This document shows positions 49,356 to 63,198 of a stretch of DNA of 64,000 nt, in pieces (positions within the stretch are counted from its first letter, which is position 1; every line of letters begins with the position of its first letter). This DNA comes from Evansella caseinilytica (GTDB lineage Bacteria > Bacillota > Bacilli > Bacillales > Salisediminibacteriaceae), in NCBI RefSeq assembly GCF_900107275.1, contig NZ_FNPI01000022.1:1-64000 (forward strand). The letters run 5' to 3'. Under the pieces are notes generated by a model. The model was not told the origin of the DNA. It saw nothing but the letters and a program-made list of their open reading frames with translations, and searched no databases. The position numbers and the translations under genes were made by a program.

Positions 49356-49384
49356 GCTACGGTTCTCGAGCAGCGGAACCGTAG
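49356..49384 (+). promoter_or_regulatory. Hairpin in the rplB-rpsS spacer
   Basis: CTACGGTTC pairs perfectly with GAACCGTAG around TCGAGCAGCG. The loop CGAGCAGCGGA is also the most conserved string of family A, possibly by chance. There is no T run. Confidence 0.4.
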
Positions 49385-49409
49385 GTCAATCACGAAGGGA
49401 GGTACAATT

Positions 49410-49688
49410 ATGGGTCGTAGCTTGAAAAAGGGACCTTTTGTTGATGATCATTTAATAAAGAAAGTAGAAGCAATGAATGCTAACGATGACAAAAAGGTAA
49501 TTAAAACCTGGTCTCGTCGTTCTACAATTTTTCCTGAGTTCATCGGTCATACAATTGCCGTTTACGACGGTCGCAAACACGTACCAGTTTATATCTCTGA
49601 AGATATGGTCGGACACAAGCTTGGCGAATTCGCGCCGACAAGAACGTATAAAGGCCATGCATCTGACGACAAGAAAACACGACGTTAA
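49410..49688 (+). CDS. rpsS: 30S ribosomal protein S19
   Basis: S19 is a 30S head protein near the A site. The 92-residue protein has [35 protein letters not shown] and [16 protein letters not shown] 49410 follows GAAGGGAGGTACAATT. It is 22 nt upstream of rplV. Confidence 0.98.
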   Translation: MGRSLKKGPFVDDHLIKKVEAMNANDDKKVIKTWSRRSTIFPEFIGHTIAVYDGRKHVPVYISEDMVGHKLGEFAPTRTYKGHASDDKKTRR

Positions 49689-49710
49689 TTAAAGAGGGGA
49701 GGTACTTTCC

Positions 49711-50052
49711 ATGGAAGCGAAAGCAGTTGCAAAACAAGTGCGTATTGCTCCTCGTAAAGTTCGCCTGGTAGTTGACTTGATTCGTGGTAAAGCAGTAGGA
49801 GAGGCGATCTCCATTTTACGCTATACACCGAAAAAAGCATCTCCGGTAGTGGAAAAGTTACTTAATTCAGCCATTGCGAACGCAGAGCATAACTATGAAA
49901 TGGAACCTGATAATTTAGTTGTCAGTAAAGTATATGTAGATGAAGGTGTAACATTAAAGCGATTCCGACCACGCGCTATGGGGCGCGCAAGCAGAATCAA
50001 CAAACGCACCAGTCATATTACGATCGTTCTTACAGAAAAGAAGGAGGGATAA
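49711..50052 (+). CDS. rplV: 50S ribosomal protein L22
   Basis: L22 contributes a loop to the exit-tunnel constriction and macrolide sensitivity. The 113-residue protein has the [18 protein letters not shown] start, ANAEHNYEM and the [19 protein letters not shown] loop. ATG 49711 follows GAGGGGAGGTACTTTCC. It ends 2 nt before rpsC. Confidence 0.98.
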   Translation: MEAKAVAKQVRIAPRKVRLVVDLIRGKAVGEAISILRYTPKKASPVVEKLLNSAIANAEHNYEMEPDNLVVSKVYVDEGVTLKRFRPRAMGRASRINKRTSHITIVLTEKKEG

Positions 50053-50054
50053 GT

Positions 50055-51341
<1,287 letters not shown>

Positions 51342-51361
51342 TCGTGAAGGAGGTCTGCGCA

Positions 51362-51625
51362 GTGACAGAACGTAATAACCGCAAGAGTTATACTGGACGC
51401 GTTGTATCTGACAAGATGGACAAAACCATTACTGTTCTAGTAGAAACGTACAAAACGCACTCACTCTACGGAAAACGTGTAAAATACTCTAAAAAGTTTA
51501 AAGCGCATGATGAAAACAATACTGCAAAACAAGGTGATATTGTACGAATCATGGAAACTCGTCCTTTGTCAAAAGATAAACGTTTCCGCCTTGTGGAAGT
51601 TGTAGAAGAAGCAGTAATCATCTGA
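51362..51625 (+). CDS. rpsQ: 30S ribosomal protein S17
   Basis: S17 is a primary 16S rRNA binder. The 87-residue protein has the [19 protein letters not shown] beta-barrel start, [14 protein letters not shown] and [23 protein letters not shown] 51362 is chosen because GAAGGAGGTC lies upstream and the length matches B. subtilis S17; an in-frame GTG at 51344 precedes that site. Confidence 0.97.
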   Translation: MTERNNRKSYTGRVVSDKMDKTITVLVETYKTHSLYGKRVKYSKKFKAHDENNTAKQGDIVRIMETRPLSKDKRFRLVEVVEEAVII

Positions 51626-51661
51626 TAGAAATTTGCTTACCTGAAGGGAGGTAAAGAATCT

Positions 51662-52030
51662 ATGATTCAACAAGAAAGTCGTCTGAAAGTGGCTGACAAC
51701 TCAGGAGCCCGTGAAGTACTTTGCATTAAAGTTCTCGGCGGAACAGGGCGTAAAACCGCTAATGTGGGAGACGTTATTGTCTGCACTGTGAAACAAGCAA
51801 CACCCGGAGGCGTTGTTAAGAAAGGTGACGTTGTCCGTGCTGTCATTGTCCGCACCAAAAGCGGTGTTCGCCGTCCGGACGGGTCATACATTAAATTTGA
51901 TGAGAACGCTGCGGTTATTGTACGGGATGATAAGAGCCCGCGCGGAACTCGTATCTTCGGACCTGTTGCGCGTGAACTGCGTGATAACCAGTTTATGAAG
52001 ATCGTATCTTTAGCTCCTGAAGTGCTTTAA
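51662..52030 (+). CDS. rplN: 50S ribosomal protein L14
   Basis: L14 forms intersubunit bridges. The 122-residue protein begins [19 protein letters not shown] and has VVRTKSG-type [20 protein letters not shown] and [26 protein letters not shown] 51662 follows GAAGGGAGGTAAAGAATCT. Confidence 0.98.
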   Translation: MIQQESRLKVADNSGAREVLCIKVLGGTGRKTANVGDVIVCTVKQATPGGVVKKGDVVRAVIVRTKSGVRRPDGSYIKFDENAAVIVRDDKSPRGTRIFGPVARELRDNQFMKIVSLAPEVL

Positions 52031-52093
52031 TTTAAAATTTGAACGTCGTTTAAAATAAATGAACGGAAAATCAGGTCGTAAGGAGGTGCCCTT

Positions 52094-52420
52094 ATGTCTC
52101 AACCGAAATTGCATGTCAAAAAAGGAGATACAGTAAAAGTAATCTCCGGAAAAGACAAAGGCAAGGAAGGTAAAATCCTTGAAGCATATCCAAATAAATC
52201 CCGAGTTCTTGTGGAAGGCGTCAACATGGTTCATAAACACTCAAAGCCATCTCAAGCAAACCCGCAAGGCGGAATTATCAATCAGGAAGCTCCAATTCAT
52301 GCTTCCAACGTGATGCTGATTGACCCTAAAACGAGTGAACCTACTCGTGTTGGTTATAAAGTGGAAAACGGGAAAAAAGTAAGAGTTGCGAAAAAATCCG
52401 GCACAGTACTAGATAACTAA
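52094..52420 (+). CDS. rplX: 50S ribosomal protein L24
   Basis: L24 initiates 50S assembly. The 108-residue protein has the KOW motif [20 protein letters not shown] (about 9-28), [20 protein letters not shown] and the [19 protein letters not shown] end. It is 5 residues longer at the N-terminus than B. subtilis L24. ATG 52094 follows AAGGAGGTGCCCTT. Confidence 0.98.
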   Translation: MSQPKLHVKKGDTVKVISGKDKGKEGKILEAYPNKSRVLVEGVNMVHKHSKPSQANPQGGIINQEAPIHASNVMLIDPKTSEPTRVGYKVENGKKVRVAKKSGTVLDN

Positions 52421-52449
52421 TAGCCGGATGCTGAAAGGAGGTTTACTCA

Positions 52450-52989
52450 ATGAATCGTCTGCAAGAGAGATATAGAAATGAAATTGTTCCAGCGTTAACA
52501 GAAAAATTCAATTACTCTTCCGTAATGGAAGTACCTAAAGTAGAAAAAATCGTTGTCAATATGGGTGTCGGCGACGCAGTTCAAAACTCAAAAGTTTTGG
52601 ATAAAGCGGTGGAAGAGCTGAGTGAAATTTCCGGTCAAAAGCCATTGATTACAAAAGCGAAAAAATCAATTGCCGGATTCAAGCTTCGTGAAGGAATGCC
52701 GATTGGTGCAAAAGTGACTTTGCGCGGGCAACGCATGTATGAATTCCTTGATAAGCTTGTCACCGTTGCATTACCGCGTGTACGCGACTTCCGCGGAGTA
52801 TCGAAAAAAGCCTTTGACGGAAGAGGCAACTATACATTGGGAATCAAAGAGCAATTAATTTTCCCGGAAATTGATTATGACAAAGTTGACAAAGTTCGCG
52901 GTATGGATATCGTCATCGTAACAACTGCTAAGTCAGATGAAGAAGCACATGAGCTTCTCACTCAAATGGGCATGCCGTTTCAAAAATAA
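52450..52989 (+). CDS. rplE: 50S ribosomal protein L5
   Basis: L5 binds 5S rRNA and the P-site tRNA. The 179-residue protein has [56 protein letters not shown]-type sequence ([12 protein letters not shown]) and [23 protein letters not shown] 52450 follows GAAAGGAGGTTTACTCA. Confidence 0.98.
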   Translation: MNRLQERYRNEIVPALTEKFNYSSVMEVPKVEKIVVNMGVGDAVQNSKVLDKAVEELSEISGQKPLITKAKKSIAGFKLREGMPIGAKVTLRGQRMYEFLDKLVTVALPRVRDFRGVSKKAFDGRGNYTLGIKEQLIFPEIDYDKVDKVRGMDIVIVTTAKSDEEAHELLTQMGMPFQK

Positions 52990-53199
<210 letters not shown>

Positions 53200-53226
53200 T
53201 TCCGTTTAGGGAAGGAGGTAAATACG

Positions 53227-53625
53227 ATGGTCATGACAGATCCGATTGCTGATATGCTGACTCGTATTCGCAATGCGAATACAGTTCGACACAATAGCTT
53301 GGAGGTTCCTGCTTCCAAGATTAAGCGCGAAATCGCTGAAATACTAAAACGAGAAGGTTTCATTCGGGACTTTGAATACATTGAGGATAGCAAACAAGGT
53401 ATCCTTCGTATTTTCCTTAAGTATGGTGCAAACAATGAACGTGTTATCACTGGACTTAAGAGAATCAGTAAACCAGGACTTCGCGTGTATGCGAAATCCG
53501 ATGAGCTTCCGCGAGTGCTTGGCGGACTGGGAATTGCAATCATTTCGTCTTCCAACGGAATGGTCACGGATAAAGAAGCCCGCCAACAAAAAGTTGGAGG
53601 AGAAGTATTAGCTTATATTTGGTAA
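53227..53625 (+). CDS. rpsH: 30S ribosomal protein S8
   Basis: S8 is a primary 16S binder and the spc operon autoregulator in E. coli. The 132-residue protein has [54 protein letters not shown] and the C-terminal [21 protein letters not shown] 53227 follows GGAAGGAGGTAAATACG; same length as B. subtilis. Confidence 0.98.
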   Translation: MVMTDPIADMLTRIRNANTVRHNSLEVPASKIKREIAEILKREGFIRDFEYIEDSKQGILRIFLKYGANNERVITGLKRISKPGLRVYAKSDELPRVLGGLGIAIISSSNGMVTDKEARQQKVGGEVLAYIW

Positions 53626-53655
53626 GACGATTGGAACAGAATGGAGGTGTTAGGC

Positions 53656-54192
53656 ATGTCTCGAGTTGGTTTAAAGCCAGTTGAGATTCCTTCTGGAGTA
53701 GAAGTGAAACTTGAAGGAAATACCATTACAGTTAAAGGACCGAAAGGCGAATTAAGCCGTGAGCTTCATGCGGATATGATCGTAAAGCATGAGAACAGCC
53801 AGATAGTGGTGGAACGCCCGTCGGATAACAAAGAACACCGTGCACTTCACGGAACAACCCGCAGCGTCATCAACAACATGGTTGAAGGTGTCACCAAAGG
53901 GTATGAAAAAGCGCTTGAGTTAGTAGGTGTCGGTTACCGTGCTTCTAAATCCGGGAACAAGCTTGTCTTAAACGTAGGTTTGTCCCATCAGGTGGAATTC
54001 GTTCCGGAAGCAGGTTTGGAAATCGACGTTCCGGCAAACACAAAAATTATTGTTAAAGGTATCGATAAAGAGCGCGTTGGAGCTTTAGCTTCAAACATTC
54101 GCGCAGTTAGAAAGCCTGAGCCTTACAAAGGTAAAGGAATTCGCTATGAAGGCGAGTTTGTGCGCCGCAAAGAAGGTAAGACTGGTAAATAA
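53656..54192 (+). CDS. rplF: 50S ribosomal protein L6
   Basis: L6 lies by the factor-binding site. The 178-residue protein has [46 protein letters not shown] and the terminal [22 protein letters not shown] 53656 is used because ATGGAGGTGTTAGGC upstream supplies the ribosome site; the in-frame ATG at 53641 would remove it. Confidence 0.97.
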   Translation: MSRVGLKPVEIPSGVEVKLEGNTITVKGPKGELSRELHADMIVKHENSQIVVERPSDNKEHRALHGTTRSVINNMVEGVTKGYEKALELVGVGYRASKSGNKLVLNVGLSHQVEFVPEAGLEIDVPANTKIIVKGIDKERVGALASNIRAVRKPEPYKGKGIRYEGEFVRRKEGKTGK

Positions 54193-54225
54193 GGCTAAAT
54201 AACGGGAAGAAAGGACTGACGTTCG

Positions 54226-54588
54226 ATGATCACTAAGACTAACAAGAATGCGGTACGGAAGAAAAGACACGCACACGTTCGTCGTACGATCACGGGTACT
54301 GCTGAACGTCCACGTTTAAATGTTTTCCGTTCTAATAAGCAAATCTATGCACAATTAATTGATGACGTCGCTGGTGTTACAATTGTTAGTGCGTCTAGCT
54401 TAGAAAAAGAACTAAAACTTGAAAACGGCGGAGACAAAGAAGCAGCTCGTCGAGTGGGCGAATTAGTGGCAAAGCGTGCCCTTGAAAAAGGTCATGAAAC
54501 TATCGTATTTGACCGCGGAGGATATTTATATCACGGTCGTGTACAAGAACTTGCAGATGCAGCCCGTGAAGCTGGTCTGAAGTTCTAA
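54226..54588 (+). CDS. rplR: 50S ribosomal protein L18
   Basis: L18 binds 5S rRNA. The 120-residue protein has a basic N-terminus ([19 protein letters not shown]), [20 protein letters not shown] and [23 protein letters not shown] 54226 follows AAGAAAGGACTGACGTTCG. Confidence 0.98.
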   Translation: MITKTNKNAVRKKRHAHVRRTITGTAERPRLNVFRSNKQIYAQLIDDVAGVTIVSASSLEKELKLENGGDKEAARRVGELVAKRALEKGHETIVFDRGGYLYHGRVQELADAAREAGLKF

Positions 54589-54616
54589 TCAAGACTAAAA
54601 GGAGGGAAATTCATTC

Positions 54617-55114
54617 ATGCGTATCGACCCAAATACATTGGAACTTGAAGAAAGAGTCGTCACTGTCAACCGTGTTGCGAAAGTAGTTAAGGGTGGACGC
54701 CGCTTCCGCTTCGCTGCATTGGTAGTTGTCGGCGATAAAAACGGTCACGTAGGCTTCGGGATGGGGAAAGCCCATGAAGTACCTGAAGCGATCCGCAAAG
54801 CGATTGAAGACGGCAAAAAGAACTTAATTCGCGTACCAATCCAAGGAACAACTATTCCACACCAAGTAACTGGTCGCTTTGGTGCAGGCAGCGTTTTATT
54901 GAAGCCGGCATCTGAAGGTACAGGAATCATCGCAGGAGGGCCTGTCCGTGCGGTGCTTGAGCTTGCCGGTGTAGGTGACATCCTGTCTAAATCCTTGGGT
55001 TCCAACAATCCAATTAACATGGTGCGTGCAACGATGGAGGGACTTACAAGCCTGAAGAGTCCTGAAGACGTGGCAAAACTACGCGGCAAATCTGTAGAAG
55101 AGCTGCTAGGTTAA
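54617..55114 (+). CDS. rpsE: 30S ribosomal protein S5
   Basis: S5 contributes to decoding fidelity and the mRNA entry site. The 165-residue protein has [57 protein letters not shown] and [16 protein letters not shown] 54617 follows AAAAGGAGGGAAATTCATTC. Confidence 0.98.
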   Translation: MRIDPNTLELEERVVTVNRVAKVVKGGRRFRFAALVVVGDKNGHVGFGMGKAHEVPEAIRKAIEDGKKNLIRVPIQGTTIPHQVTGRFGAGSVLLKPASEGTGIIAGGPVRAVLELAGVGDILSKSLGSNNPINMVRATMEGLTSLKSPEDVAKLRGKSVEELLG

Positions 55115-55127
55115 GGAGGGATTTTAC

Positions 55128-55316
55128 ATGGCTAAGAAATTAGAGATCACCCTCAAGCGTAGCCTGATCGGACGCCCGGAAGATCAGCGCATCACAGTGA
55201 AGACACTTGGTCTTCGTAAAGTGAATCACACTGTCGTTCAAGAGGACAATTCAGCAATTCGCGGAATGGTAAATAAAGTTTCTCATCTCGTCAGTGTGAA
55301 AGAAATTGAAGCGTAA
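55128..55316 (+). CDS. rpmD: 50S ribosomal protein L30
   Basis: The 62-residue protein has [36 protein letters not shown] and [17 protein letters not shown], the short bacterial L30 form. ATG 55128 follows AAGGAGGGATTTTAC, 13 nt after rpsE. Confidence 0.98.
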   Translation: MAKKLEITLKRSLIGRPEDQRITVKTLGLRKVNHTVVQEDNSAIRGMVNKVSHLVSVKEIEA

Positions 55317-55343
55317 TTGATAAACAGTTGAGGAGGTGCCGAA

Positions 55344-55784
55344 ATGAAACTTCACGAATTAAAGCCCGCGGAAGGTTCACGTAAAGAACGCAAGCGTGTA
55401 GGACGCGGGATCGCCAGCGGTAACGGTAAAACAGCCGGTAAGGGACATAAAGGACAAAACGCCCGCTCAGGCGGCGGTGTACGTCCAGGATTTGAAGGCG
55501 GTCAACTGCCGATTTTCCGTCGTTTACCGAAGCGTGGATTTACTAACCCGACTCGTAAAGAGTACGCGATCGTAAATATTGAGACTTTAAATCGATTTGA
55601 AGATGGTGCGGAAGTAACACCGGAGCTTTTACTTGAAACTGGTGTCGTGAGCAACGAAAAAGACGGGATCAAAATTCTGGGTAACGGAAGCTTAGAACGT
55701 AAATTGTCTGTCAAAGCTCACAAATTCTCATCATCAGCGAAGGAAGCAATCGAGGCTGCAGGCGGAACGACTGAGGTGGTTTAA
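55344..55784 (+). CDS. rplO: 50S ribosomal protein L15
   Basis: L15 is a late 50S assembly protein. The 146-residue protein has [20 protein letters not shown], the glycine-rich [20 protein letters not shown] and [21 protein letters not shown] 55344 follows GAGGAGGTGCCGAA. Its stop overlaps secY in TAATG. Confidence 0.98.
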   Translation: MKLHELKPAEGSRKERKRVGRGIASGNGKTAGKGHKGQNARSGGGVRPGFEGGQLPIFRRLPKRGFTNPTRKEYAIVNIETLNRFEDGAEVTPELLLETGVVSNEKDGIKILGNGSLERKLSVKAHKFSSSAKEAIEAAGGTTEVV

Positions 55785-57076
55785 TGTTCCAAACAATCTC
55801 CAATATCATGCGTGTAGGTGATTTAAGGAATAAAGTATTGTTTACCTTAGCAATGCTTGTCGTCTTTCGCATTGGTGCCCACATCCCTGCTCCGGGTGTG
55901 GATCCGAGCATCTTGAACTTCCAAGATCAAATGAACGCTTTTGGGTTTTTAAATACCTTTGGCGGAGGAGCTTTAGAAAACTTTTCGATTTTTGCAACGG
56001 GAATCATGCCGTATATCACAGCATCCATTATCGTTCAATTGCTGAGAATGGATGTTGTACCGAAATTTTCCGAGTGGTCGAAACAAGGAGAAGTGGGGCG
56101 TAAAAAACTCGCTCAGGTAACGCGATACGGTACGATTGTCATTGCACTTTTTCAAGCGCTGGCGATGTCGATTGGATTCAATAACATCTTTCCGGGGCTT
56201 GTGCCGAATCCAAGTTTTCAACAGTACGCAATGATTGCAATTACGTTGACTGCGGGAACGGCGTTCTTAATGTGGCTTGGTGAACAAGTAACAGCAAGGG
56301 GCGTCGGCAATGGGATCTCGATTATCATCTTTGCCGGGATTGCCGCAGGTATACCAAACAGTGTAAACCAAGTTTACGCTGCCAAAATTGAAGGAGCAGG
56401 CGATGCATTATTCATGAATATTGTCATCATTCTGCTGTTGCTTCTTGCAGTCCTTGCCATTACTGTGGGTGTCATTTATGTGCAGCAGGCTTTACGAAAA
56501 ATCCCTGTGCAATATGCCAAAAAAATGGTTGCTGGGAAGCCGCAAGGTGGACAATCGACTCACTTGCCGTTAAAAGTGAATTCAGCCGGGGTTATTCCAG
56601 TCATTTTCGCAATGTCGCTATTTATTTTTCCGCCAACAGTGGCCGGATTAATAGGCGGTGATAATGCCATTGCTGGATGGGTAGAAAGAACCTTTGATTA
56701 TACACAGCCACTAGGGCTTGTGCTTTATGCTGTTTTAATTATTGGGTTCACCTATTTCTATACCTTTGTTCAAGTAAATCCAGAGCAGATGGCCGAGAAT
56801 TTAAAGAAACAAGGCGGCTATATACCTGGAATTCGACCTGGACAAACGACGCAAGTTTATATCACTCGAATCCTTTATCGTTTGACGTTCGTCGGAGCTC
56901 TATTCCTGGCAACAGTATCAATTATTCCCGTTTTCTTCACCCAATTAGCCGGACTTCCACAAGCCGTGCAAATCGGGGGAACGAGCTTATTGATCGTTGT
57001 TGGTGTAGCATTAGACACAATGAAGCAGATAGAAAGTCAATTGATACAACGCTCCTACAAAGGGTTTATCAAATAA
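55784..57076 (+). CDS. secY: Preprotein translocase subunit SecY
   Basis: SecY is the protein-conducting channel. The 430-residue protein (B. subtilis 431) has ten membrane helices, the plug and helix 2 region FGGGALENFSIFATGIMPYI, and the cytosolic loops with ITARGVGNGISIIIFAGI-type sequence (TARGVGNGISI) and YYTFVQVNPEQMAENLKKQG-type sequence near 325-345. ATG 55784 is coupled to rplO by a one-base overlap. Confidence 0.98.
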   Translation: MFQTISNIMRVGDLRNKVLFTLAMLVVFRIGAHIPAPGVDPSILNFQDQMNAFGFLNTFGGGALENFSIFATGIMPYITASIIVQLLRMDVVPKFSEWSKQGEVGRKKLAQVTRYGTIVIALFQALAMSIGFNNIFPGLVPNPSFQQYAMIAITLTAGTAFLMWLGEQVTARGVGNGISIIIFAGIAAGIPNSVNQVYAAKIEGAGDALFMNIVIILLLLLAVLAITVGVIYVQQALRKIPVQYAKKMVAGKPQGGQSTHLPLKVNSAGVIPVIFAMSLFIFPPTVAGLIGGDNAIAGWVERTFDYTQPLGLVLYAVLIIGFTYFYTFVQVNPEQMAENLKKQGGYIPGIRPGQTTQVYITRILYRLTFVGALFLATVSIIPVFFTQLAGLPQAVQIGGTSLLIVVGVALDTMKQIESQLIQRSYKGFIK

Positions 57077-57118
57077 AAAGGGATAGGCCTCCCTTTGCAT
57101 AAGTTCGAAGATTGATAA

Positions 57119-58533
<1,415 letters not shown>

Positions 58534-58549
58534 TGAAGGTGGTCATTGA

Positions 58550-58852
58550 ATGAAGGATCCTGAATCGGTTCCACAGGTTGGGGAACTTGTGAGAATTTCC
58601 AGTGGAAGAGACAAAGGTCAATATGCTTGCATAATTGAAGTGTTGGATGAACGTTTCGTCAAGATTGCAGACGGTGATAAGCGGAAGGTAGACCGGGCAA
58701 AGAAAAAGAACATTCAGCATATTGAGCACCTTGACATCATTGCCTCGGAAGTGAAAAATAGCATCGTTGAAACGGGACGTGTTACCAATGCAAAATTGCG
58801 ATTTGCAATTTCAACATATATAGACGATAATTTACTGAAGGAAGGAGAGTAA
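58550..58852 (+). CDS. KOW-domain RNA-binding protein (L14e-like)
   Basis: A 100-residue protein with an N-terminal KOW motif ([20 protein letters not shown], about 10-29), a basic [19 protein letters not shown] segment and a helical acidic C-terminus. Genes for such proteins commonly lie between map and infA in Bacilli; RNA or ribosome binding is inferred from the KOW domain. ATG 58550 has GAAGGTGGTCATTGA upstream. Confidence 0.88.
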   Translation: MKDPESVPQVGELVRISSGRDKGQYACIIEVLDERFVKIADGDKRKVDRAKKKNIQHIEHLDIIASEVKNSIVETGRVTNAKLRFAISTYIDDNLLKEGE

Positions 58853-58856
58853 ATTC

Positions 58857-59075
58857 ATGGCCAAAGAAGATGTAATTGAAGTAGAAGGAACGGTCATCGA
58901 GCCGCTTCCGAATGCGATGTTCCGAGTGGAGTTAGAAAATGGGCATAAAATTTTGGCGCATGTTTCCGGTAAAATTCGGATGAATTTTATTCGTATCCTG
59001 CCGGGAGACAAAGTAACTGTCGAATTATCTCCGTATGATTTAACTCGTGGTCGTATCACGTATCGTTATAAATAA
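58857..59075 (+). CDS. infA: Translation initiation factor IF-1
   Basis: IF-1 blocks the A site during initiation. The 72-residue S1/OB-fold protein has the canonical [20 protein letters not shown] start, [19 protein letters not shown] and [15 protein letters not shown] end. ATG 58857 follows GAAGGAGAGTAAATTC, 4 nt after the preceding gene. Confidence 0.98.
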   Translation: MAKEDVIEVEGTVIEPLPNAMFRVELENGHKILAHVSGKIRMNFIRILPGDKVTVELSPYDLTRGRITYRYK

Positions 59076-59231
<156 letters not shown>

Positions 59232-59247
59232 TCCACAGGAGGTGTAA

Positions 59248-59616
<369 letters not shown>

Positions 59617-59634
59617 AGGAGGTAATGATCGAAT

Positions 59635-60027
59635 ATGGCTAAACCTAAAACGACTCGTTCAAAGCGTCGTACACGTAAAAATATTGAATCCGGCGTTGCG
59701 CACATTCGTTCCACATTCAACAATACAATCGTTACGATTACTGATACACGTGGAAATGCAGTTTCATGGGCCAGTGCAGGTGCATTAGGATTTAAAGGTT
59801 CACGTAAATCCACTCCTTTTGCTGCGCAGACTGCAGCAGAAACAGCTGCAAAAGCAGCGATGGAACATGGTATGAAAACTGTAGAGGTTTCAGTTAAAGG
59901 TCCAGGTGCAGGCCGTGAAGCGGCAATCCGTTCACTTCAAGCTACCGGCTTGGAAGTAAACATGATTAAAGATGTTACTCCTGTGCCGCACAATGGCTGC
60001 CGTCCACCAAAACGTCGTAGAGTATAA
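59635..60027 (+). CDS. rpsK: 30S ribosomal protein S11
   Basis: S11 lies on the 30S platform. The 130-residue protein has [39 protein letters not shown] and the [18 protein letters not shown] terminus. ATG 59635 follows AAAGGAGGTAATGATCGAAT. Confidence 0.98.
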   Translation: MAKPKTTRSKRRTRKNIESGVAHIRSTFNNTIVTITDTRGNAVSWASAGALGFKGSRKSTPFAAQTAAETAAKAAMEHGMKTVEVSVKGPGAGREAAIRSLQATGLEVNMIKDVTPVPHNGCRPPKRRRV

Positions 60028-60039
60028 TCACATCATGAG

Positions 60040-60190
60040 GTATGGAAGGCCATACCCTTGTCAATAATGGATAAGAGTCTATGGCCGAAAAAGTAAGACT
60101 CTTGCATCGAATTGACGGTTTCGTGACAGGTCGGAATGTGCCCAATGAGGGATTCCGGTTGAACATCAAAGGTCAACCGGGGTTTCGACG
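60040..60190 (+). promoter_or_regulatory. rpsK-rpoA spacer with two hairpins
   Basis: GGTATGG / CCATACC (about 60040-60057) and CCGGTTGA / TCAACCGG (about 60147-60181) form stable hairpins in the 184-nt spacer. Neither ends in a full T run, so a processing or translational role is more likely than termination. Confidence 0.45.
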
Positions 60191-60211
60191 TTTTGAAGGA
60201 GGGTTTGTTTA

Positions 60212-61156
60212 ATGATCGAAATAGAAAAGCCAAGAATTGAAGTGGTCGAAATTAGTGATGATGGATCCTATGGAAAATTCGTCGTAGAGCCATTGGAGCG
60301 CGGTTATGGAACAACGCTGGGTAACTCCCTGCGTCGTATTCTGCTGTCCTCTCTGCCGGGCGCTGCGGTAACAAGCGTCCAGTTTGATGGTGTGCTTCAC
60401 GAATTTTCTACGATTGAAGGCGTCGTAGAAGACGTTACGTCAATCATCCTAAATTTGAAGAAGCTTGCTCTGAAGATTTATTCGGATGAAGAAAAAACGT
60501 TGGAAATTGAAGCGCAAGGCGAAGGTGTCGTCACTGCCGCCGACTTCATGCATGACAGTGATGTGGAGGTCTTAAACCCTGACCTTCATATTGCAACGCT
60601 TTCCAAAGGAGCACAATTCCACATGAAAGTGACAGCCAACCGCGGTCGCGGCTATGTTCCTGCCGAGGGAAACAAATCGGAGGATCTGCCTATCGGAGTC
60701 ATTCCGGTAGATTCGATTTATACTCCGGTGGCACGCGTAAACTATCAAGTGGAAAATACACGTGTCGGTCAAATCACAAACTATGATAAATTGACTCTGG
60801 ATGTGTGGACTGACGGAAGCATCCGCCCTGAGGAAGCTGTTTCACTCGGAGCTAAAATCCTGACAGAGCATTTAAATATTTTTGTTGGCTTGACGGATCA
60901 AGCACAGCATGCTGAGATTATGGTTGAAAAAGAGGAAGACCAGAAAGAAAAAGTGCTTGAAATGACGATCGAAGAACTAGACTTGTCCGTACGTTCATAT
61001 AACTGTTTAAAGCGGGCAGGTATTAATACCGTTCAGGAGTTAACTCAAAAAACGGAAGAAGATATGATGAAGGTTCGTAATCTGGGAAGAAAATCTCTTG
61101 AAGAGGTTCAAGAGAAGCTGGGAGAACTAGGCCTGGGTCTTCGAAAGGAAGAATAG
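60212..61156 (+). CDS. rpoA: RNA polymerase alpha subunit
   Basis: RpoA dimerises to seed polymerase assembly and contacts UP elements. The 314-residue protein has the N-terminal dimer domain ([20 protein letters not shown]) and, after a charged linker ([13 protein letters not shown]), the C-terminal domain with [20 protein letters not shown] and [14 protein letters not shown]. Length equals B. subtilis RpoA. ATG 60212 follows GAAGGAGGGTTTGTTTA. Confidence 0.98.
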   Translation: MIEIEKPRIEVVEISDDGSYGKFVVEPLERGYGTTLGNSLRRILLSSLPGAAVTSVQFDGVLHEFSTIEGVVEDVTSIILNLKKLALKIYSDEEKTLEIEAQGEGVVTAADFMHDSDVEVLNPDLHIATLSKGAQFHMKVTANRGRGYVPAEGNKSEDLPIGVIPVDSIYTPVARVNYQVENTRVGQITNYDKLTLDVWTDGSIRPEEAVSLGAKILTEHLNIFVGLTDQAQHAEIMVEKEEDQKEKVLEMTIEELDLSVRSYNCLKRAGINTVQELTQKTEEDMMKVRNLGRKSLEEVQEKLGELGLGLRKEE

Positions 61157-61186
61157 ATTTTATTTTTCCCAACTTCATCTCCTATA

Positions 61187-61660
61187 GTGTGTGTTCAAAA
61201 GGAGGACATAACAGAGGCAAGAAGGTCGAGGCACGGCCGTCCCGAGCAGCGGAGCGTACATCACACGTACGTGAGCAGCGGAGGGACAACGTAACGAAGA
61301 GATTCGCAGGCTCTGTTTCCCGGACTTTTGAACATCCTCTAAAAGTGTGTGTTCAAAAGGAGGACATAACAGAGGCAAGAAGATCGAGGCGCGGCAGGCT
61401 CGAGCAGCGGAGCGTACATCACACGTACGTGAGCAGCGGAGAGACAACGCAACGAAGAGATTCGCAGGCTCTGTTTCCCGGACTTTTTGAACATCCTCTT
61501 AAAATGTGTGTTCAAAAAGGAGGACATAACAGCGGCAAGAAGATCGAGGCACGGCCGTCCCGAGCAGCGGAGCGTACATCACACGTACGTGAGCAGCGGA
61601 GGGACAACGTAACGAAGAGATTCGCAGGCTCTGTTTCCCGGACTTTTTTGAACATCCTAT
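61187..61660 (+). repeat. Family A tandem triplet between rpoA and rplQ
   Basis: Copies at about 61187-61340, 61345-61500 and 61505-61660. Copies 1 and 3 share CACGGCCGTCCCGAGCAGCG and GGAGGGACAACGTAACG, whereas copy 2 has GCGGCAGGCTCGAGCAGCG and GGAGAGACAACGCAACG. Copy 1 has GTTCAAAAGG paired with CTTTTGAAC (one A and one T fewer on both sides). Inner arms ACAGAG (61211-61216) and CTCTGT (61311-61316) pair. The triplet interrupts the alpha operon and leaves no other gene in the 542-bp gap. Confidence 0.9.
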
Positions 61661-61698
61661 AGAACAGTGGAAATTTGACTTGAGAAGGAGGGACTCCA

Positions 61699-62061
61699 AT
61701 GGGATACAGAAAATTAGGTCGCGACAGCAGTGCACGAAAAGCATTATTCCGCGATTTGACTACAGATTTAATCATCAATGAAAGAATCGAAACGACAGTA
61801 CCTAAGGCAAAAGAGCTTCGTTCCATCGTTGAGCAAATGATCACACTTGGCAAACGCGGGGATTTGCATGCTCGCCGTCAAGTTGCAGCGTTTGTTCGCC
61901 GTGAAGTGGCGGATGCTGAAGCTGGTACTGATGCAATTCAAAAGCTGTTTGACGACATTGCACCACGATATGAAGAACGCCAAGGCGGTTACACACGCGT
62001 ACTTAAGCTTGGACCTCGCCGTGGAGACGGTGCAGAAATGGCGATCATTGAGCTCGTATAA
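61699..62061 (+). CDS. rplQ: 50S ribosomal protein L17
   Basis: The 120-residue protein has [40 protein letters not shown] and the [20 protein letters not shown] end. ATG 61699 follows GAAGGAGGGACTCCA, 38 nt after the last repeat. It is the last gene of the alpha operon. Confidence 0.98.
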   Translation: MGYRKLGRDSSARKALFRDLTTDLIINERIETTVPKAKELRSIVEQMITLGKRGDLHARRQVAAFVRREVADAEAGTDAIQKLFDDIAPRYEERQGGYTRVLKLGPRRGDGAEMAIIELV

Positions 62062-62112
62062 TAGTTTCGGAAGAAGTAAAAGCTCATGCCTGCTACGATG
62101 GGTGGATTCTTC

Positions 62113-62167
62113 AAAAAGGGCGAGATTCCGAGTCTGATTACAGATTCCGGTTTCTATGCCCTTTTTT
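62113..62167 (+). terminator. Terminator of the alpha operon
   Basis: AAAAAGGGC (62114-62122) pairs with GCCCTTTTTT (62158 onward), enclosing an internal GATTCCG/AGATTCCGG-rich loop, and ends in a T run. It lies about 50 nt after rplQ. Confidence 0.75.
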
Positions 62168-62340
62168 GCTTGGCAGACCAATATTCCCGTTTGCCGACGC
62201 ATCGATGAACGGAGAGGGGAAGTGTCGAGCCGATATTATCCCTCTCCCCGAAATGCCAGTCTCGCTTTTGTACAACCACCCCGGTGATTGATATGATAGA
62301 GGAAGACAAGCGGCAGTCTTTTACAGGGAGACGATCTCAT

Positions 62341-63198
62341 ATGACATTATATAAAAAGGAAGTTATTCGAGTTGAGAATCTTTCATTTCAATATACAGCT
62401 TCCGAAGCCGACGTGTTGAAAAACATCAACCTGTCCATCCATGAAGGGGAATGGACGGCCATTGCCGGGCATAACGGTTCGGGGAAATCCACACTGGCGA
62501 AATTTTTTAATGCGCTGTTCATTCCCGCTCCTGACCGGGGGCAGGTTTATATTCATGGCACCAGCACTTCGGAAAAAAAGTACTGGTCATCGATCCGAAA
62601 AAAGGTGGCGATGGTTTTTCAAAATCCAGACAATCAAATCGTCGCGCCGACAGTGGAAGACGATGTTGCATTTGGCTTGGAAAATGCCGGAGTACCTCAC
62701 GAAGAAATGGTTCGGCTTGTCAAGGAAAGCATTGACATCATGGGTTTATCTGGCTTGGAACGCCAAGAACCCCACCATCTGTCGGGTGGTCAGAAGCAGC
62801 GGGTTGGCCTGGCAGGGGCTTTGGCACTGCGGCCGGATATCCTCGTTTTGGACGAAGCTGCCTCCATGCTTGACCCTCAGGGCAGGAAAGAAGTCCTTGA
62901 TTGCGTCGCCAGGCTGAGGGAGCACTACAATATGACGATCATTACGATTACCCATGACTTAAATGAAGCTTTACGTGCCAATCGAATGATTGTCATGAAG
63001 GAAGGCGTCGTTATCGGCGATGATACACCGCGGAACATTTTTAAAAATAAAACGCTGCTTGATCAAGCTGGCCTGAAGCAGCCGTTCCTTTTTCAAATGA
63101 TTAATGCGTTAAACGAGCAAGGAATTCTCGTCGACGGCGATATGATGACAGAGGAAGAACTGGTGGGTGCGCTATGCAAATTAAAGCAGACAACGTAA
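62341..63198 (+). CDS. ecfA1: ECF transporter ATPase EcfA1
   Basis: One of two ATPases of the shared energy-coupling module that powers vitamin and metal S-components. The 285-residue protein has Walker A GHNGSGKST (43-51), Q-loop FQNPDNQ, signature HLSGGQKQR, Walker B ILVLDEA (with ASMLDP) and H-loop ITHDL. ATG 62341 with CAGGGAG about 10 nt upstream is chosen; in-frame starts at 62284 or 62293 have weaker sites. It overlaps ecfA2 by 25 nt. Confidence 0.94.
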   Translation: MTLYKKEVIRVENLSFQYTASEADVLKNINLSIHEGEWTAIAGHNGSGKSTLAKFFNALFIPAPDRGQVYIHGTSTSEKKYWSSIRKKVAMVFQNPDNQIVAPTVEDDVAFGLENAGVPHEEMVRLVKESIDIMGLSGLERQEPHHLSGGQKQRVGLAGALALRPDILVLDEAASMLDPQGRKEVLDCVARLREHYNMTIITITHDLNEALRANRMIVMKEGVVIGDDTPRNIFKNKTLLDQAGLKQPFLFQMINALNEQGILVDGDMMTEEELVGALCKLKQTT